A stretch of 7,053 nt of DNA from the NCBI GenBank assembly GCA_018335765.1, contig JAGXRU010000191.1, forward strand, positions 1 to 7,053. The letters run 5' to 3'. The position numbers and the translations under genes are program-made. Each line of letters starts with the position of its first letter. Positions within the stretch are counted from its first letter, which is position 1. Shown one piece after another: positions 5,501 through 7,053 of the stretch. The notes beneath the pieces are model-generated. The model did no database searches. It worked only from the letters and a program-made list of their open reading frames with translations, and was not told the origin of the DNA. Origin of the DNA: Alkaliphilus sp. GTDB taxonomy: Bacteria > Bacillota > Clostridia > Peptostreptococcales > Thermotaleaceae.

Positions 5501-6310
5501 TTATATCTTCACGACAGTCCCATGATTTTCAGGCCAAATCTTGACATCCTTTTCTAAAAGCCATTCATGTTGCACCTCATTATTTCTGCTGATCCAAGGA
5601 TTATTATCTAGGTGTCTGATCAGCCAACAATAATGCATGGCATATCCTGGGGCAGCCACTTGTGGATGAGATGGTCCGCCTTGGATGCATAATATGCTGT
5701 TGTGATTAATTTTATATACATCGTCACCAATAAAGCCTGCCCCAAAACCCTGCTCTTTATCAAATTTGTAAAAATAGACTTCAGGTTGTTCATGCCCGTG
5801 AGGTATGTAGCTTGACCACTTGCCGGGGAAATTGATGACTTCTCCAATAACTAGATTCGAGTAGGGTGCGTTAGCATAATCAATTACTACTCTTACCAGC
5901 CTCCTGGCTGTATCATTCCATACCCCTTCCCCGAAGACACTGCTTTGAACATCCTCTTGGTTGTAAAATACGGGATCAAAAACATTGTCATTGGTGGTCT
6001 TTTGTATCAGCAATTCTGTCTCATCAGAAGCTTTTATAGCTACGTCCACTCCTTTTGGAACATGGAGAGCAAAAGGGTTCTCATCAAACAGAGAATTACG
6101 CACTGCCGTTTTAGAATTTCCAGCCCAATTAAAGCTGATGCTTCCTTTAAGAAGCAGTAAAACCGTCTCCTTTTTATCATCTGAAAAAGTCACTGTATCC
6201 TTATCCTTCATTTTTTGTATTCCTATGTCCATAAGCATGTTCTGATGTTTGCTATCCATGTTGGTTAATTCATTATAACCATACTTAAATTCTCCAAAGT
6301 TTTCTAACAT
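5501..6310 (-). CDS. iolB: 5-deoxy-glucuronate isomerase (inositol catabolism)
   Basis: A 269-residue cytosolic protein, matching the length of B. subtilis IolB (271). IolB converts 5-deoxy-D-glucuronate to 2-deoxy-5-keto-D-gluconate, a middle step in myo-inositol breakdown. It is a two-part cupin of the KduI/IolB family. The metal site is visible as WSSYIPHGHEQPEVYFY, with H171, H173 and E177, and a later His in GGPSHP (H215) or AMHYCW (H226) as the fourth ligand. The N-terminal half carries VLLLLKGSISFNW and the C-terminus has the WISRNNEVQHEWL stretch. The ATG at 6310 is chosen because AAGGAGGAG precedes it by a few nucleotides and it fits family length; an in-frame ATG at 6358 would add 16 residues and lies at the predicted transcription start. 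It is divergent from the dehydrogenase gene and points toward lytS. Confidence 0.93.
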   Translation of the reverse strand: MLENFGEFKYGYNELTNMDSKHQNMLMDIGIQKMKDKDTVTFSDDKKETVLLLLKGSISFNWAGNSKTAVRNSLFDENPFALHVPKGVDVAIKASDETELLIQKTTNDNVFDPVFYNQEDVQSSVFGEGVWNDTARRLVRVVIDYANAPYSNLVIGEVINFPGKWSSYIPHGHEQPEVYFYKFDKEQGFGAGFIGDDVYKINHNSILCIQGGPSHPQVAAPGYAMHYCWLIRHLDNNPWISRNNEVQHEWLLEKDVKIWPENHGTVVKI

Positions 6311-6369
6311 ATTCTCCTCCTTAAATTTAAATGAATTTTCCCATTTTTCCCGCAACAAACTATGATTTT

Positions 6370-6398
6370 ATTATATTTCAAGCCTTTGTGGTTGTCTA
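6370..6398 (-). promoter_or_regulatory. Promoter of iolB
   Basis: On the minus strand TAGACA (6393-6398, five of six matches to TTGACA) is followed by 17 nt and a perfect TATAAT (6370-6375). Transcription would begin near 6363, leaving a leader of about 53 nt that ends with the strong ribosome binding site GGAGGAG. Confidence 0.75.
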
Positions 6399-6421
6399 GT
6401 CCGCAATTTACTTACCACAAA
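6385..6421. promoter_or_regulatory. Inverted repeat flanking the iolB -35 box, probable operator
   Basis: TTTGTGGT (6385-6392) and ACCACAAA (6414-6421) are perfect 8-bp inverted arms 21 bp apart. The inner edges bracket the -35 box, and one arm fills the end of the promoter spacer. The centre-to-centre distance is about 29 bp, near three helical turns, which suits a dimer binding on one face of the DNA. The regulator is unknown; no regulator gene of the inositol locus lies in the window. Confidence 0.5.
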
Positions 6422-6425
6422 TTGC
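6403..6425. promoter_or_regulatory. Second inverted repeat upstream of iolB, possible operator
   Basis: GCAATTT (6403-6409) and AAATTGC (6419-6425) are perfect 7-bp arms with a 9-bp spacer, immediately upstream of the iolB -35 box. The right arm overlaps that of the TTTGTGGT/ACCACAAA repeat and runs into the short palindrome TGCTAAGCA (6423-6431). The compact dyad is the size usual for helix-turn-helix dimers. Confidence 0.45.
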
Positions 6426-6510
6426 TAAGCATGTTTTGGAATCCCATAAAGCTATTTGTCGTTGTGCTAAATCAGTTAATATTTTAGGATTTTCTTAAAA
6501 AAACAGAAAA

Positions 6511-6540
6511 TTGTTACTACTCTGCAAAATATGTTATAAT
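6511..6540 (+). promoter_or_regulatory. Promoter of the Gfo/Idh/MocA dehydrogenase gene
   Basis: TTGTTA (6511-6516), an 18-nt spacer and a perfect TATAAT (6535-6540) preceded by TGT, so it is also an extended -10 promoter (TGnTATAAT). The leader would be about 60 nt. The ribosome binding site GGGAGGG (6590-6596) lies 9 nt before the ATG. Confidence 0.7.
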
Positions 6541-6605
6541 TGCTTTGTGATTTTACAGTATTAAATAGACTTAAAGTATAAATTAAATAGGGAGGGATTT
6601 TATTA

Positions 6606-7053
6606 ATGAAAAAAATAAAGCTTGGAATCATAGGACTTGGCAGATTAGGCCGAAATCATGCGGCTAACATCCACTACAAACTGCCTAATGCAGAGCTGAC
6701 TGCTGTATGCAGTACAGTTCAGGAGGAAATTGATTCTGTTATGGCAGAAATGAATCCAAAATACGGTACAATAAATTATAAGGAATTGTTTAGCGACAAA
6801 AATTTAGACGGCATCGTTATAGCCTCAAACTCTGCTTTCCATGCCCAAATGATATGTGAGGCGGCAGAAGCCGGAGTGAAAAATATCTACTGTGAAAAAC
6901 CTCTCGGCATGACCCTTGAAGAAATTGATTTGATTAAGGAAACCGTTGAAAGAAACAAGGTGGACATTTTGCAGATAGGCTATAACCGTAGGTTTGACAA
7001 GTCCTTGATAGCTATGAAAAAGAAAATAGATGAGGGTTTCATCGGAAAACCAA
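6606..7053 (+). CDS. Gfo/Idh/MocA-family dehydrogenase, probable inositol 2-dehydrogenase, partial
   Basis: The first 149 residues of a cytosolic nucleotide-dependent dehydrogenase; the gene runs off the right edge. The Rossmann fold opens with KLGIIGLGRLGRNH (5-18), giving GxGxxG at G10, G12 and G15. The family motif CEKPLGMT (96-103) contains the catalytic-region Lys K98, and QIGYNRRFD (123-131) matches the start of the C-terminal domain in IolG-like enzymes. Members oxidise myo- or scyllo-inositol to the ketone, the first step of the pathway in which IolB acts, and the divergent iolB supports this role. The end of the second beta strand reads LTAVCST, without the Asp that usually fixes NAD, so cofactor use may differ. 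Other sugar dehydrogenases of the family cannot be excluded without the C-terminal half, hence no gene symbol. Confidence 0.9.
   Translation, partial: MKKIKLGIIGLGRLGRNHAANIHYKLPNAELTAVCSTVQEEIDSVMAEMNPKYGTINYKELFSDKNLDGIVIASNSAFHAQMICEAAEAGVKNIYCEKPLGMTLEEIDLIKETVERNKVDILQIGYNRRFDKSLIAMKKKIDEGFIGKP

Noticed and set aside
5945..6245. Two overlapping plus-strand open frames
   Set aside because: Both lie opposite iolB, whose protein sequence and metal-binding motif are unambiguous.
6311..6358. N-terminal extension of iolB from the ATG at 6358
   Set aside because: The extension has no family counterpart, and AAGGAGGAG sits at the proper distance from the ATG at 6310.

Overview
The window looks like the chromosome of a low-G+C anaerobic Firmicute of clostridial type. 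The signs are strong purine-rich ribosome binding sites (AGGAGGT, GGAGGAG, GGGAGGG), vegetative promoters with TATAAT-like -10 boxes, A+T-rich intergenic DNA, and protein families typical of Clostridia (short CstA, LytS/LytTR pair, IolB, Gfo/Idh/MocA dehydrogenase). I cannot name a species.

Left part (about 1-1230): an accessory-looking stretch, visibly richer in G+C than the rest. It holds the N-terminal part of a DUF1801 protein (minus strand, running off the left edge), a complete ParE/RelE-type toxin with its Phd/YefM-type antitoxin (minus strand, antitoxin first, 23-nt overlap), a well-formed promoter for that pair with a 15-bp palindrome between its -35 and -10 boxes, and two gene remnants. 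One remnant (1131-1244) ends in a GKDxND-type motif. The other (1216-1387) is the last ~50 residues of an AgrC-like GHKL histidine kinase.

Middle part (about 1380-5480): a likely pyruvate sensing and uptake unit, all on the minus strand. In order of transcription it comprises a LytS/BtsS-type sensor kinase, a LytTR response regulator, and a CstA-family transporter with its own promoter and a strong intrinsic terminator. The kinase keeps Arg and Cys/Thr residues at positions that match, allowing a small insertion, the pyruvate pocket I recall for E. coli BtsS. A cluster of short repeats upstream of the cstA -10 box is a candidate site for the LytTR regulator.

Right part (about 5500-7053): an inositol catabolism locus. 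iolB (5-deoxy-glucuronate isomerase) reads leftward toward lytS. A divergent Gfo/Idh/MocA dehydrogenase, probably an inositol dehydrogenase, reads off the right edge. The 295-bp divergent spacer holds a promoter for each side and two inverted repeats next to the iolB -35 box that look like operators. No terminator is visible between iolB and lytS, so induction of the inositol genes could also raise the pyruvate sensor. I see no completely new system. The most interesting points are the promoter and operator architectures, the gene remnants, the Cys cluster in the kinase GAF region, and the inositol/pyruvate arrangement.
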